64,000 nucleotides of DNA from Oecophyllibacter saccharovorans (lineage in GTDB: Bacteria > Pseudomonadota > Alphaproteobacteria > Acetobacterales > Acetobacteraceae): contig NZ_CP038143.1 in NCBI RefSeq assembly GCF_006542375.1, positions 1,860,001 to 1,924,000 of the forward strand, written 5' to 3'. Within the stretch, counting starts at the first letter, position 1. Each line of letters opens with the position of its first letter. Below are positions 27,556 through 37,096 of the stretch, piece by piece. A program made the position numbers and the translations under genes. The notes beneath the pieces were generated by a model, which saw nothing but the letters and a program-made list of their open reading frames with translations, searched no databases and was not told the DNA's origin.

Positions 27556-27894
27556 TCAGTCAGCCACCTTGTCTTCAACTTTCTGCATGGCGGCTGCCGG
27601 GTTCTGGCTCTGCGCACGGTCAAGGCGCTGGTGCAGCTCGACCACCTGCTTTTCAGCTTCACGCAGCTTGCTTTCAGCCAAGCGTGCGCGGCGGCGCTGG
27701 CGGAACTCACCCAGCCAGCCGATCAGAAGGCCGACCAGGAAGGAAAGGCTGGCCAGCACGATGGAGAACATGCCGATCGTGACCTTGATGCCCTTCCAGC
27801 CGATCCAGACGGAAATCGGGTCCGTGTTGTTGTTGCTGTAGCCCATGACCAGCAGGCCAGCGAGAAACAGGATGAAGATAAACAGACGAATCAT
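27556..27894 (-). CDS. lapA: LapA (lipopolysaccharide assembly protein A) domain protein
   Basis: 112 residues from ATG 27894, which has AAGAGG nine bases upstream; an in-frame ATG at 27915 lacks a site. Two membrane helices (about 3-19 and 42-63) flank a short periplasmic loop, followed by a cytoplasmic basic coiled coil (RQRRRARLAESKLREAEKQ). In E. coli LapA works with LapB in controlling LpxC and LPS export, and this layout matches the family. First gene of the lapA-pyrF-trpF operon, divergent from secB. Confidence 0.83.
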   Translation of the reverse strand: MIRLFIFILFLAGLLVMGYSNNNTDPISVWIGWKGIKVTIGMFSIVLASLSFLVGLLIGWLGEFRQRRRARLAESKLREAEKQVVELHQRLDRAQSQNPAAAMQKVEDKVAD

Positions 27895-28030
27895 GTAAGA
27901 AAACCTCTTTTCCATCCGGGATCTTGAGCCCAGGATCCTGGGCAGAGTGGAACAGGAAGACTTGACGCTGCCCCTTCTTTCTCCTGAAGATGCGGGCATT
28001 TCCCCCAAGCCTTAAGGAACCCGACCGACC

Positions 28031-28582
28031 ATGAGCAGCCGCAGCAAGGATACCAAGAAAAACAGCTCTGACATAAAGGCTGGATCGCCAGAAGGCAAAC
28101 GCTCCTCGCTCCGGCTGGAACACGGCACTCAGTATCTGTGCCAGGCCCGGTTGGATGTGGCCGGGCAGCCCGGCATTCTGCAGGTTCTCCAGGGCGTGCC
28201 GCACCTGCATCTGCGCGTTGATGTGGCAATCGAGCCACTGGCGCCTGAAAAAGGACTTTACGAAGTGCGCCTCACCCTGCAGGGACAGGGCACAATCGCG
28301 GGCCCTGAAGGCCAGGAGCCGCAGACCATCTACGCGGCTTCAGTCGTTTATGGCGGCCTTTTCGGTGTGGAAGGCACTGGTAGTGAGGAAGCGCGTCAAA
28401 AACTCCTGAGCCAGGAAGCGCCCGCCGCCCTTTTCCACGGGGCCCGCCATACCCTGCTGACCCTGATCCGTGATGCCGGCTTCCCGGTCGGCGCGCCGCA
28501 GCCCATTGATTTCCGCACTTTCTGGGACCAGAAAAAAGCCGCTGTGGCCCGCGACCAGGCAGCGCTGCAGGAAGGGCGCTGA
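28031..28582 (+). CDS. secB: Protein-export chaperone SecB
   Basis: 183 residues. SecB keeps preproteins unfolded and delivers them to SecA. The C-terminal half is diagnostic: VVYGGLFGVEG (usual YAGLFTIE), EAPAALFHGARHTLLTLIRDAGFP (usual ECPRLLFPFARRI...RDGGFP) and PIDFRTFW (usual PIDFxALY). The N-terminal 40 residues are charged and divergent, and FP-ARRI residues are changed, so this is a diverged member. It starts 136 bp from divergent lapA. The large glycosyltransferase-like gene follows after only 5 bp. Confidence 0.85.
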   Translation: MSSRSKDTKKNSSDIKAGSPEGKRSSLRLEHGTQYLCQARLDVAGQPGILQVLQGVPHLHLRVDVAIEPLAPEKGLYEVRLTLQGQGTIAGPEGQEPQTIYAASVVYGGLFGVEGTGSEEARQKLLSQEAPAALFHGARHTLLTLIRDAGFPVGAPQPIDFRTFWDQKKAAVARDQAALQEGR

Positions 28583-28587
28583 AGGAA

Positions 28588-31500
28588 ATGGCTGCCTGCC
28601 TTCCGGATCTCTCCGCTTCACCCCCGCTCTGGGAGACATTTGATGGCGGCTGGTTTCGCGCGCGTTACCGGCCTGGGCTCAGCCCAAGTGAGGCGCAGGA
28701 GAGTGATGAGGGCCTGCAGGCAGCCTGGCAGCGCGAGCCGGCGCGCTCACCCAACCGTTATTTTGATGAGGAATGGTACCTGCGCCGTTATCCGAACGTA
28801 CGCAGGGAAGTGGGCAAAGACCGGATCTTTGAAAGCGGCTTCCAGCATTATCGGGAAGTAGGCTACCAACGCTGCGCTCCGCACTGGCTCTTTTCCGAGG
28901 CCGATTATTGGGGCCGCAATCCCGACCTGGTGCCCCTGCAGCTGGCAAAAGAGGGGTGGCGGAACGGCTATGACCATTTTCTCAAACTCGGAGACTTCCA
29001 GGAACGCAGCGGGCACGCTTTCTTCTCGCCGCAGATTTTCCTGCAGGATTGCCTGAAACACGGCGTCACGATTGACCTGGAGCAGGGGCTGTTCACCCAG
29101 TTCCTGGCCTGGCCCTCTCAGGAGGAAGCGGGCGGGAAAGCAGGGGCTGAACTCTCACAGCGGCGCACCTCATGGTATTTCAATCCGCAATGGTATCTGG
29201 AACGTTATCCGGAAGTCGCCCAGCTGATCGCTGAAGGTCGCTACCATTCTCCCCTGCATCATTATCTGACCAACGAAACGCCGGCAGCTTTCGATCCGGA
29301 CCCTGATTTTTCGGAAAAATGGTATCTGGAGACTTTTCCTGACGTTCAGGAAGCGATCTTCCAGGGCGCCTTCCGCAACGGGTTTGCTCATTTCCTGCAG
29401 GCCGGCGTCAGAGAAGGGCGGCCGCCATGCCCGGCGGTTGATCTGCAGGCTTTCATACAGCAGCCATCTTTCCCAGCCCGTCTTGCCCGTTCCGGCCTGG
29501 CAGATGCCTTCGCCCTGTGGGTGCGTGAGCGCGAAGAAGGGAGCGTGCCCGACACCCGGGTGGAAATATCCCCAGCTGCGGCCCAGGCGCTGGCGGTAAG
29601 ACAGGCCGAAGTCCTGATGCCGACTGTGGCGCGCAGTCCGCTCGTCTTTCGGGACTGGTCCCCATCCCATGGCGCCAGACCGGCCCTGAGTGTGATTGTT
29701 CTCTCACAAGGCGATTACCTGTCCACCGTGGCAAGCCTGGCAGCGCTGAAAGAGCAGGACCTGCGGAATGTGCAGGTCATCGTGGCGAGTGCCGGCAACC
29801 GGGCGGAAAAAGAAGTGCTGGCCGCAACCACCCGGGGGGTCACTCTGGTTTATCCCCCTGTGGGCGGCGTGCATTCCCCGCTTGGTCTGATCAAGGCAGG
29901 CACGGAGCAGGCGCTGAGTGACAACCTCGTTCTGCTGCAGGCAGGCTACAGATTCTTTCCAGATGCGCTGGCACCGGTTTTCAGGGCGCTTGAACGCGGG
30001 GAAAGCGGAGGTGGCCGTGTCCTGGGGCCGGATCTGCAGGTTCTGGAGGCCGGAGCTTCTTTATGGCGCGATGGGCATATAACCCCGCGCAATCGGGAGA
30101 CACTGCCTGAAGAAGAACTGACCCTGCCAGGTACGGTGGACCTGTTCTGCCAGGGCGTCATGTTCGCCCCCAAAGCCCGGCTCAGCCAGGCCCTGGAGCG
30201 TGTGGGCCAGGTGCGGGCTGATGAATATCCTTTCCCGGTCCTGTCTGCAGCGCTTGCTGAAAGCGGCCAGGCGCTCAGCTATGTGGCTGATGGCGTGGTA
30301 CAGGCCATGGTGCCCCCGCCTGAAAATCTGCCGGCTGAGGCCTCGGAAGCCATCAGGGCGCATTTTCCGCTTTTCCTGAGCCGCCAGCCGCTTCAACCTG
30401 CTGCTCGGGATTCATCGCCCCCAACCGGGGCCCACCACCCTCACGCGCGCAAACAGCGATCCATGTTGATCCTGTGCGAGCAGCTGCCCCAGTCCCTGAA
30501 AGGGGGGAGCAGCCGGAAACTCCTGCGTCGCCTGCGCCTGCTGCAGGCAGATGGCTGGGCGGTGGAAGTGGCCGGGTTGAATCCCGTTACGGGACAGGGA
30601 CTTGCCAAAGCGCTGGATTTTCCGGGGAATGTGCGCCTTCACGACGGTATCGGTTCCGTGCACGACTTCCTGCAGAGCCGCAAGGACGTATCCCTTGTCT
30701 GGTTCTGTGGAACAGCTGCCCTGGAGAGAACTGCGCCGGCCCTGCAGGCGCTGGGGCTGGAAGCACGCTGCGTATTGGAGACCGAAAACCTGAAAGGCCA
30801 GGGCCTGCAGGCCATGGAGGATTACCTGCGCCGGCGCGTCGGCCTGCAGGATGACCGTGCCCGGCTGGCAGTGGAAACGCGGGCAGAGCTTCACAATGCC
30901 TGGCTGTGTCAGGCAGTGGTCTGCTCTGACCGGGAACAGACCACGCTTCTGCAACAGCTGGGCTATGATGCCTTCCAGCTTGAAGATGTGCCGTCAGAAA
31001 CAGAAGTCAGCCCAGCCCAGCCGGTTGGCTGGGAGCCGCGTGACGGCCTGCTGTTCGCGCTACCCGTGCATGAGGCGGGAGATGCAGGCCATGACGCGCT
31101 CAACTGGTTCTGTCTGGAAGTCCTGCCGCATCTGCAGAAAGTGCTGGGCAGGGAGGTGCCCGTTTATATCGGCAGCTACCGCAATCCAACTGTGGCGCTT
31201 GAAGATTACGGACGTTTTGGCGCCATAACGGGCCTGCAGGGCAGCGCATTGCCTGAGGAACTGCTGAAACGATGCCGGGTGGTGATCGCGCCAGGCCGGG
31301 TGGTCAGCGCCCAGGTCGGGGAACTTGTCGAGGCCGCGAGCGCGGGCGTGCCGATCGTGACCACCCCGCAGCTTGCCCAGAGAATGGGTTGGGAAGCGGA
31401 ACGGGAATGCAAGATCGGCAGCCAGGACGAGGGCGCGGATTTTGCCCGCAAGATCCTGGCCCTTTATCAGGATGAGCGTGAGTGGCAGGCGCTTTCTGCA

Positions 31501-31842
31501 GGCGCACGCCGCTGGGCAAGGGACAGGCAGGCTTCTCAAACCGTCACCCGGCAGCTGGAAACTGTTCTGGCCACTGTTATGGAGCAGAAACCCTCGCCGC
31601 GCTGCGCTCTAGCTGTCACGCCGTCCCCCGCTGAGCGGGCATTCGCGCCAGCTCCCCTGCGCCTGGGTAAAAAACAGCCTTCCGCCCCTGCCGAAAGCCA
31701 GGCGCTTGCCGCAGAACTGCCGGGTGAGCAGGAGGAGGAAATTGAAGAGGAAGTCGAGATCATTCCGCCGCGGCGCCTGGGCGTTTCCCTGGCTGAAGGA
31801 TGGCAGAACGGGCGCGCTGCAGGAAAGAAAAAGCCCTCTTGA
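28588..31842 (+). CDS. Large multidomain protein: W-Y repeats, GT-A-like and GT-B glycosyltransferase domains
   Basis: 1084 residues, no signal peptide or membrane helix. Residues 20-285 hold divergent W-Y repeats (FDEEWYLRRYPNV, FNPQWYLERYPEV, FSEKWYLETFPDV), each ending in a G-x-x-HYL/HFL element. Residues 365-600 resemble a GT2 GT-A fold (ALSVIVLSQGDYL) but the DXD site reads LLQAGYRF, with no acidic residue. Residues 625-1000 resemble a GT4 GT-B domain with SAQVGELVEAASAGVPIVTTP. A Pro/Ala linker and Glu-rich segment (EQEEEIEEEVE) close the protein. It starts 5 bp after secB. Likely role: surface polysaccharide synthesis in the cytoplasm; target unknown. Confidence 0.75.
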   Translation: MAACLPDLSASPPLWETFDGGWFRARYRPGLSPSEAQESDEGLQAAWQREPARSPNRYFDEEWYLRRYPNVRREVGKDRIFESGFQHYREVGYQRCAPHWLFSEADYWGRNPDLVPLQLAKEGWRNGYDHFLKLGDFQERSGHAFFSPQIFLQDCLKHGVTIDLEQGLFTQFLAWPSQEEAGGKAGAELSQRRTSWYFNPQWYLERYPEVAQLIAEGRYHSPLHHYLTNETPAAFDPDPDFSEKWYLETFPDVQEAIFQGAFRNGFAHFLQAGVREGRPPCPAVDLQAFIQQPSFPARLARSGLADAFALWVREREEGSVPDTRVEISPAAAQALAVRQAEVLMPTVARSPLVFRDWSPSHGARPALSVIVLSQGDYLSTVASLAALKEQDLRNVQVIVASAGNRAEKEVLAATTRGVTLVYPPVGGVHSPLGLIKAGTEQALSDNLVLLQAGYRFFPDALAPVFRALERGESGGGRVLGPDLQVLEAGASLWRDGHITPRNRETLPEEELTLPGTVDLFCQGVMFAPKARLSQALERVGQVRADEYPFPVLSAALAESGQALSYVADGVVQAMVPPPENLPAEASEAIRAHFPLFLSRQPLQPAARDSSPPTGAHHPHARKQRSMLILCEQLPQSLKGGSSRKLLRRLRLLQADGWAVEVAGLNPVTGQGLAKALDFPGNVRLHDGIGSVHDFLQSRKDVSLVWFCGTAALERTAPALQALGLEARCVLETENLKGQGLQAMEDYLRRRVGLQDDRARLAVETRAELHNAWLCQAVVCSDREQTTLLQQLGYDAFQLEDVPSETEVSPAQPVGWEPRDGLLFALPVHEAGDAGHDALNWFCLEVLPHLQKVLGREVPVYIGSYRNPTVALEDYGRFGAITGLQGSALPEELLKRCRVVIAPGRVVSAQVGELVEAASAGVPIVTTPQLAQRMGWEAERECKIGSQDEGADFARKILALYQDEREWQALSAGARRWARDRQASQTVTRQLETVLATVMEQKPSPRCALAVTPSPAERAFAPAPLRLGKKQPSAPAESQALAAELPGEQEEEIEEEVEIIPPRRLGVSLAEGWQNGRAAGKKKPS
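28645..29430 (+). repeat. Protein-level W-Y repeat block
   Basis: Four to five diverged copies of a roughly 45-60 residue unit: (F)(D/N)xxW(Y/F)Lxx(Y/F)P(D/E/N)V followed by 15-20 residues and a G(F/Y)xH(Y/F)L element. Nucleotide identity between copies is low, so this is an old duplication, not an assembly artefact. Similar units occur in large glycosyltransferases and secreted repeat proteins. Confidence 0.7.
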
Positions 31843-31886
31843 AGGTGTAAGCATGTTTCCGACCAGGCCGTGAAAGGAGACCTCAA

Positions 31887-33326
31887 ATGACGCACTCCAC
31901 CGCTCCCCATGACACAGAAGCCGTCGAGGCGGTTCTGACTGAAGTCGATCGCAGCTTTGACCAGGCGCTCGAGCGTCTTTTTGCATTGTTGCGCATTCCC
32001 AGCGTTTCCACCCAGCCTGACCATGCGGCCGACTGTCGGCGCGCCGCACAATGGTTATGTGAGGACATGCGTCAGTCAGGTCTGACGGCCGATATCAGGG
32101 ATGTAAACTGGGCGCCGCCTGGCAATCCCATGGTGGTGGGCCGCTCGCCAGAGCTGAAAAAAGCGGACGGTCAGCCGGCACGACGGGTGTTGTTCTACGG
32201 TCATTATGATGTTCAGCCGACAGATCCGGACAATCTGTGGCATTCCGCTCCTTTTGAGCCCCATATCGTGACAGAACCGGATGGTCGGCGGGTCATCGTG
32301 GCGCGCGGGGCCAGTGATGACAAAGGCCAGGTCATGACCTTTCTGGAAGCCTGCCGGGCCTGGAAGAAAGTCCACGGGACCCTGCCGGTTGCCGTGACCG
32401 TTCTGCTGGAAGGCGAGGAGGAATGCGGTGGCGAAAACCTTCTGCCTTTCATGAAGGACAATGCCGGCACCCTGCAGGCTGATCTGGCGCTGATCTGCGA
32501 CACGGCCATGGCAGGACGGCAGATTCCGGCCATCACGACGCGCTTGCGCGGTATGGTGGCGGAAGGGGTGGAGATCACCTGTGCGACCCAGGACCTGCAT
32601 TCCGGCATTTATGGCAATGCCGCAGCCAATCCGATCGCTTTGCTGTGCCGCGCTCTGGCCGATCTGCGCGACGGAGAGGGACGGGTCACGCTGCCGGGCT
32701 TTTATGACGGGGTGAAAATCCCTGATGACCAGACGCGGACCCAGTGGCGTAGCCTCTATCCGGATGATGCAACCCTTCTGAAGGAGGTTGGGCTTTCAGA
32801 AGCGCAGGGCGAGAAAGGGTTTACGGCCCTGGAGCAGACCTGGTGCCGGCCAAGCTGTGAAATCAATGGCATTTCAGGCGGTTATGAGAGAGAGGGGATC
32901 AAGACCGTTCTTCCCGCCCGCGCCCAGGCCAAAGTCTCCTTCCGGCTGGTACCGGGCCAGTCACCAGAGAAAATCCGCGCTGCCTTCCGCGACCATATGC
33001 GCCGGTACCTGCCGTCTGACGCTGAGATCCGGTTCACGTCTTACGGTGGTTCACCGGGGTTTGAGGTAACCGGAGAGGGCAGTGCCGATCTGACAGCCGC
33101 CCTGACAGCTTTGGAGGAGGAATGGGGGAACAAAGCGCTTACCATCGGCTGTGGTGGCTCCATTCCCGTAGCCAATGAGGTGAAGGAGGCCCTCGGTCTG
33201 GACGCGCTTCTGGTCGGTTTCGCGCAGGCCGATGACCGGGTGCATTCCCCCAACGAGCAATACGGGCTGGACTCCTTCAGGCACGGCATCCGCTCCTGGG
33301 TGCGCATTCTGGCAGCCCTGGCCTGA
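31887..33326 (+). CDS. M20 family metallopeptidase (CNDP-like dipeptidase)
   Basis: 479 residues. The di-zinc site is complete: His106 and Asp108 in GHYDVQP, bridging Asp144 in GASDDKG, Glu177/Glu178 in EGEEECGG, Asp204 in ICDTAM, and a C-terminal His in DDRVHSPNE. The inserted dimerisation domain lies about residues 220-400. Length and GASDDKG place it with carnosinase-like dipeptidases. The stop overlaps the pdxA start (TGATG), so the three genes form one operon. Confidence 0.92.
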   Translation: MTHSTAPHDTEAVEAVLTEVDRSFDQALERLFALLRIPSVSTQPDHAADCRRAAQWLCEDMRQSGLTADIRDVNWAPPGNPMVVGRSPELKKADGQPARRVLFYGHYDVQPTDPDNLWHSAPFEPHIVTEPDGRRVIVARGASDDKGQVMTFLEACRAWKKVHGTLPVAVTVLLEGEEECGGENLLPFMKDNAGTLQADLALICDTAMAGRQIPAITTRLRGMVAEGVEITCATQDLHSGIYGNAAANPIALLCRALADLRDGEGRVTLPGFYDGVKIPDDQTRTQWRSLYPDDATLLKEVGLSEAQGEKGFTALEQTWCRPSCEINGISGGYEREGIKTVLPARAQAKVSFRLVPGQSPEKIRAAFRDHMRRYLPSDAEIRFTSYGGSPGFEVTGEGSADLTAALTALEEEWGNKALTIGCGGSIPVANEVKEALGLDALLVGFAQADDRVHSPNEQYGLDSFRHGIRSWVRILAALA

Positions 33327-34402
33327 TGTCCCCAAAGAGGTCCAGGGCTGCCGAAGGCGCAGCTGATCTGCCGATCGCCCTGACAATGGGCGACCCTGCC
33401 GGTATCGGGCCTGAGCTTACAGCCCGTGCCTGGCAGCATCTGCACCGGGGAGACAGGGCATTTTTCTGGAGCGGTGATGCACGCCTCCTGCAAGCGGTCA
33501 TCCCGGTGCAGCAGATTGCTTCTCCCGCTGAAGCACGGGAGGTGTTTCCCCACGCTCTGCCGGTTCTGCAGGTCAGCTGTCCTGCGCCTGTGCAGCCAGG
33601 CCAGCCGGACAGCCACAATGCCCCGGCGGTCATCAGCAGCATCGAGCAGGCGGTTCAGCTTACCCGGGCCGGCAAGGCAGGGGCGGTCGTGACCAATCCC
33701 ATTGCCAAACACGTGCTGGCCAGTGCCGGGTTTCCCCATCCCGGTCACACGGAGTTTCTGGCCGCCTTGTGCGGCGTTGAGGGGCAGGAAGTGATGATGC
33801 TGGCCAGCCCGCAGTTGAAAGTGGTGCTGACCAGCATTCATGTTTCCCTGCGTCAGGCCCTGGAGGATCTGAACGCAGGGCAGGTTGAGAAGGTCCTGAA
33901 AACCGCTCACGCCGCCCTGAAACGGGATTTCGCGATCGCTCATCCCCGCCTCGTGCTGGCAGGCCTCAATCCGCATGCCGGTGAAAACGGGCTCATGGGC
34001 CTGGAGGAGCGGACAATCCTGCAGCCAGTGGTGGAAAAACTGCGCGCGCAGGGACTGGATATCCAGGGACCGCTGCCTCCTGACACAATGTTCACAACCC
34101 GGTGGCGTTCACGTTACGATGCGGCGATCTGTCTCTACCACGACCAGGGTCTCATTCCCCTCAAGACCCTTGCCATGGAGGAAGGCGTCAACGTCACGCT
34201 CGGCCTGCCCATCATCCGCACTTCGCCCGATCATGGAACGGCCTTTGACATCGCTCTTGGCCCACGCGCGGCGCTGGCCGGAGAAGGGAAGGCTGATCCT
34301 GGCAGTCTGCTGGCGGCCTTGGAGATGGCCGCTTCCATGGCCGCCAACCGCCGCGTGGCTGCAGCGTCAGAAGCACCAGCGGGAAAGGAGAGTCTGGTAT
34401 GA
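33326..34402 (+). CDS. pdxA: 4-hydroxythreonine-4-phosphate dehydrogenase
   Basis: 358 residues. PdxA oxidises 4-phosphohydroxy-L-threonine in the DXP-dependent pyridoxal-phosphate pathway. [11 protein letters not shown] at 20-30, PGHTEFLA with a zinc-binding His, GLNPHAGE, and [15 protein letters not shown] plus [13 protein letters not shown] near the C-terminus are the usual motifs. The start overlaps the peptidase stop by one base; the end overlaps pdxJ by 4 bp. Confidence 0.96.
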   Translation: MSPKRSRAAEGAADLPIALTMGDPAGIGPELTARAWQHLHRGDRAFFWSGDARLLQAVIPVQQIASPAEAREVFPHALPVLQVSCPAPVQPGQPDSHNAPAVISSIEQAVQLTRAGKAGAVVTNPIAKHVLASAGFPHPGHTEFLAALCGVEGQEVMMLASPQLKVVLTSIHVSLRQALEDLNAGQVEKVLKTAHAALKRDFAIAHPRLVLAGLNPHAGENGLMGLEERTILQPVVEKLRAQGLDIQGPLPPDTMFTTRWRSRYDAAICLYHDQGLIPLKTLAMEEGVNVTLGLPIIRTSPDHGTAFDIALGPRAALAGEGKADPGSLLAALEMAASMAANRRVAAASEAPAGKESLV

Positions 34403-35103
34403 GACTGGGTGTGAATGTTGACCATATCGCAACCCTGCGAAATGCCCGCGGCGAAGCGTATCCGGACCCCGTTGAAGGCGCAAAAATTGCCCTGCAGGCC
34501 GGGGCGGACGGCATTACCGCTCATCTGCGCGAAGACAGGCGGCACATCCGTGACCAGGACCTGCAGCGTCTGCGCCAGTTGCCCGCACCGCTGAATTTTG
34601 AAATGGCTGCCACTGACGAAATGGTGGAACTGGCCACGACCCTGCGCCCCCATGCCTGCTGCCTGGTGCCTGAACGCCGCGAAGAGCTGACAACTGAAGG
34701 CGGCTTGGATGTAGTTAGGGGGCTGGCGAAGCTGCAGCCGAAAATCGACCGGCTGAAAGAAGCCGGGATCCGGGTCTCCCTCTTTATTGACCCTACCCCG
34801 CAAGCCCTGGAGGCCGCGCAGAAGCTGGGCGCTCCTGTTGTGGAGCTCCACACCGGCGCTTACGCCGGCAACCATCCCGGAGAGCTGGAACGTCTGGCAC
34901 ACGCAGCCGCGCTGGGCAGAGATCTCGGGTTGGAGATCCATGCCGGCCATGGCCTGACTTACGAAAATGTGCAGCCGATTGCGGCCATACCGGAAATCGC
35001 GGAACTGAATATCGGCCATTTCCTGATCAGCCAGGCCCTGTTTGTAGGGCTGGGATCCGCTGTAACGCGGATGAAAGACCTTATGCTTTCAGCACGCTCG
35101 TAA
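34399..35103 (+). CDS. pdxJ: Pyridoxine 5'-phosphate synthase
   Basis: 234 residues. PdxJ condenses the PdxA product with deoxyxylulose phosphate. [14 protein letters not shown] at the N-terminus, [14 protein letters not shown], and the C-terminal GHGLTYENV and [14 protein letters not shown] motifs are clear. ATGA overlap with pdxA. The pdxA-pdxJ pair gives consecutive steps of vitamin B6 synthesis in one transcript. Confidence 0.97.
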   Translation: MRLGVNVDHIATLRNARGEAYPDPVEGAKIALQAGADGITAHLREDRRHIRDQDLQRLRQLPAPLNFEMAATDEMVELATTLRPHACCLVPERREELTTEGGLDVVRGLAKLQPKIDRLKEAGIRVSLFIDPTPQALEAAQKLGAPVVELHTGAYAGNHPGELERLAHAAALGRDLGLEIHAGHGLTYENVQPIAAIPEIAELNIGHFLISQALFVGLGSAVTRMKDLMLSARS

Positions 35104-35168
35104 AGGGCGTGGCTCAAGAGGCAGTACAGGAGAGCAGTAAGCTCCCTGACCATCCTGGAATATCAGTT

Positions 35169-35861
35169 CTACTTGTGGGCTGGCTGGCTGCCGCCTGTCT
35201 TAGCGCCGTTCTTTGCTTTGTCTGTCGGCGCGGGAACAGGCGGGCTGCCAGGCGGAGGAGCGGGCCGGATCACAGGCAGGTAAGGATCATTGTCGAAGAC
35301 CGGAATATACTTACCCGATTCCGCCGAATAGGTCGCGCTGGTGCTCTGTGGAGGCGTGGGCACTGAAGAGAAGGCGTTGATGGGACCGGACGGCCAGTAG
35401 GGAGCCGGTTTGCGCATGGTCGATTCACGCTGGCGGGCACAGCCGCGCGTAATCAGCGAGCAGATCCCGTCATCACCGATATATTCATCATCATTGCCGG
35501 AATAATGCACTTCGGAAACACGGTCATGATCGAGCCGGATAATCATGCGGCAGGTTGAGCCGGGACCGCCGAAAAATGCCTGATAGATATTAATGATGGA
35601 GCCGACCGGGATCAGGGTTGAATCCTGCGGTGTAGGAATGGTGCGCGTAATGTCATACTGCCAGATCGCAGTGGTGCCGTTCAGCTGTTTCGTGCTGCCC
35701 GGAACCCCCGCACAGGCCTGCAGATCGTAGCTGGTGGTGCCGATCAGTGAATACTGCGCCTCATGAGCGGCCTGGGAATCAAAATAGCCGCAGCTGCCCA
35801 GAAAGAGCAGGGCCATGAGGGGAAGCGGGTGAAGGGATGAGAAACCTGAACGTATGCTCAT
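35169..35861 (-). CDS. Hypothetical lipoprotein with Pro-rich tail, 230 aa
   Basis: The N-terminus carries a lipoprotein signal with lipobox LGSC (Cys24). The mature domain includes YDLQACAGVPGSTKQL and WQYDITRTIP, followed by a segment with several Cys (GSTCRMIIRL, GICSLITRGC), perhaps disulfide bonded, and a Pro/Ala-rich C-terminus from about residue 195. The region around residues 36-120 vaguely recalls SmpA/BamE-like small lipoproteins (binding-energy motif 'ACAGxP'), but I do not assign it. It is monocistronic and convergent with pdxJ. Confidence 0.72.
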   Translation of the reverse strand: MSIRSGFSSLHPLPLMALLFLGSCGYFDSQAAHEAQYSLIGTTSYDLQACAGVPGSTKQLNGTTAIWQYDITRTIPTPQDSTLIPVGSIINIYQAFFGGPGSTCRMIIRLDHDRVSEVHYSGNDDEYIGDDGICSLITRGCARQRESTMRKPAPYWPSGPINAFSSVPTPPQSTSATYSAESGKYIPVFDNDPYLPVIRPAPPPGSPPVPAPTDKAKNGAKTGGSQPAHK

Positions 35862-36002
35862 GTGGCCTCTCTAGAAAAAAGCAGGGCGGAAATAAAGTGG
35901 CCCGCCCCTGCTGAAAGCCAGAAAAGCAAAATGGGTTCCAGCAGTGACGCAGATGGGATACAGGTGGAACATCCCTGAACCGCTCTGAGAGGAACAGTCC
36001 AG

Positions 36003-36227
36003 ATGGCTGATATCACCCCTTCGGAAATCGAGCGTCTGCAGAAATCACTCCAGCGCCTGCTGGGCTCGAGCAAACTGACTGTCAACCCGCCCCTTCGGAA
36101 AGGAATGAGCGTGGAAATCGCCGTGGCGGGCGAAGTGATCGGAACCGTTTACCGTGACGAGGATGATGGAGAAGTTTCCTACGCCGTCAACATCACGGTC
36201 CTTGAAGAAGACCTGCCACCTGCCTGA
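36003..36227 (+). CDS. DUF3126 family protein
   Basis: 74 residues, GAGGAA upstream. The pattern I-x-x-L-x-x-x-L-x-x-x-(F/L)G, then a central VEIAVAGEVIGTVYRDEDDGEVSYAVNI and ILD/VLEEDL ending matches the short alphaproteobacterial DUF3126 family. No function is established. It precedes the MoeB/ThiF-like gene by about 35 bp and probably shares its transcript. Confidence 0.85.
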   Translation: MADITPSEIERLQKSLQRLLGSSKLTVNPPLRKGMSVEIAVAGEVIGTVYRDEDDGEVSYAVNITVLEEDLPPA

Positions 36228-36261
36228 AGGGCCAGATTCAACAGGAGCTCCGCTGACTTCC

Positions 36262-37077
36262 ATGTCCCTGCACGGGCAAGAAATGCACTTCTCCCCTGAA
36301 GAGCTGGAGCGTTATTCAAGGCAGATCCTCCTACCGCAGGTCGGCGCTGCCGGCCAGGCGCGGTTGCGGAATGCCTCCGTGCTGGTGATTGGGGCGGGCG
36401 GGCTGGGCGCGCCCCTGCTTGGGCAACTGGCCGGTGCGGGCATCGGCCAGCTGGGCATTGTGGACCCTGATGAGGTCTCGCTCAGCAACCTGCACCGCCA
36501 GACGCTCTATAGTATGGACGATATCGGACGCCCGAAAGTCGCTGCTGCTGAGCAACGCCTCAGACAGATCAATCCGCTTGTTTCCGTCTCAACCTGGCAG
36601 GCACAGGCCAGCCCTGAGCAACTGGCCTCTTTGCTGGGCCCTGACAGCCCCCATTCCTGGACGGTGGTATGTGACGGCACAGACAACGCGACGGCACGCG
36701 TGGCGATTTCAGATGCCTGTCTTCGCTACGGGGTGCCGCTGGTGTCAGGCTCGGCCCAGGGGTTTTCCGGTCAGCTGATCGTCTTTCACAATCAGGCAGG
36801 TTCTCCGTGTTACCGCTGCCTTTACCCTGAAGTGGAAGAAGCACCGGTAACCGGTTGCGCCGCCGCAGGTGTCATGGGGGCCGTTACCTCTGTCATGGCC
36901 GGCTTCATGGCCCTTGAAGTCTACCGGCTCATAATCGGAACAGGCGACAGGACCCACGAGCCTGCTACAGAGATCATGCTCTGGGAAGGGCTGGACGGTT
37001 CGATACGCCGTTTTCCCCTCACCAAGGTCCCGACCTGCCGTGGACCCCACGGCCGCGTGTTGAAGAGCGAGGCTTGA
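36262..37077 (+). CDS. moeB: MoeB/ThiF/HesA-family adenylyltransferase
   Basis: 271 residues. These E1-like enzymes adenylate the C-terminal Gly-Gly of MoaD or ThiS for sulfur transfer. ATP site GAGGLG at 44-49, DPDEVSLSNLHRQ at 68-80 with the Arg finger, and CDGTDNATAR at 137-145 are intact. One zinc pair (Cys183, Cys186) is clear; the second CxxC is reduced to PTCRGPHG. There is no C-terminal rhodanese domain. The start at 36262 is not well supported by a ribosome site; 36283 is possible. A DsrE-like gene follows 19 bp downstream. Confidence 0.85.
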   Translation: MSLHGQEMHFSPEELERYSRQILLPQVGAAGQARLRNASVLVIGAGGLGAPLLGQLAGAGIGQLGIVDPDEVSLSNLHRQTLYSMDDIGRPKVAAAEQRLRQINPLVSVSTWQAQASPEQLASLLGPDSPHSWTVVCDGTDNATARVAISDACLRYGVPLVSGSAQGFSGQLIVFHNQAGSPCYRCLYPEVEEAPVTGCAAAGVMGAVTSVMAGFMALEVYRLIIGTGDRTHEPATEIMLWEGLDGSIRRFPLTKVPTCRGPHGRVLKSEA

Positions 37078-37096
37078 AAGCAACTACTGGAGCCTC

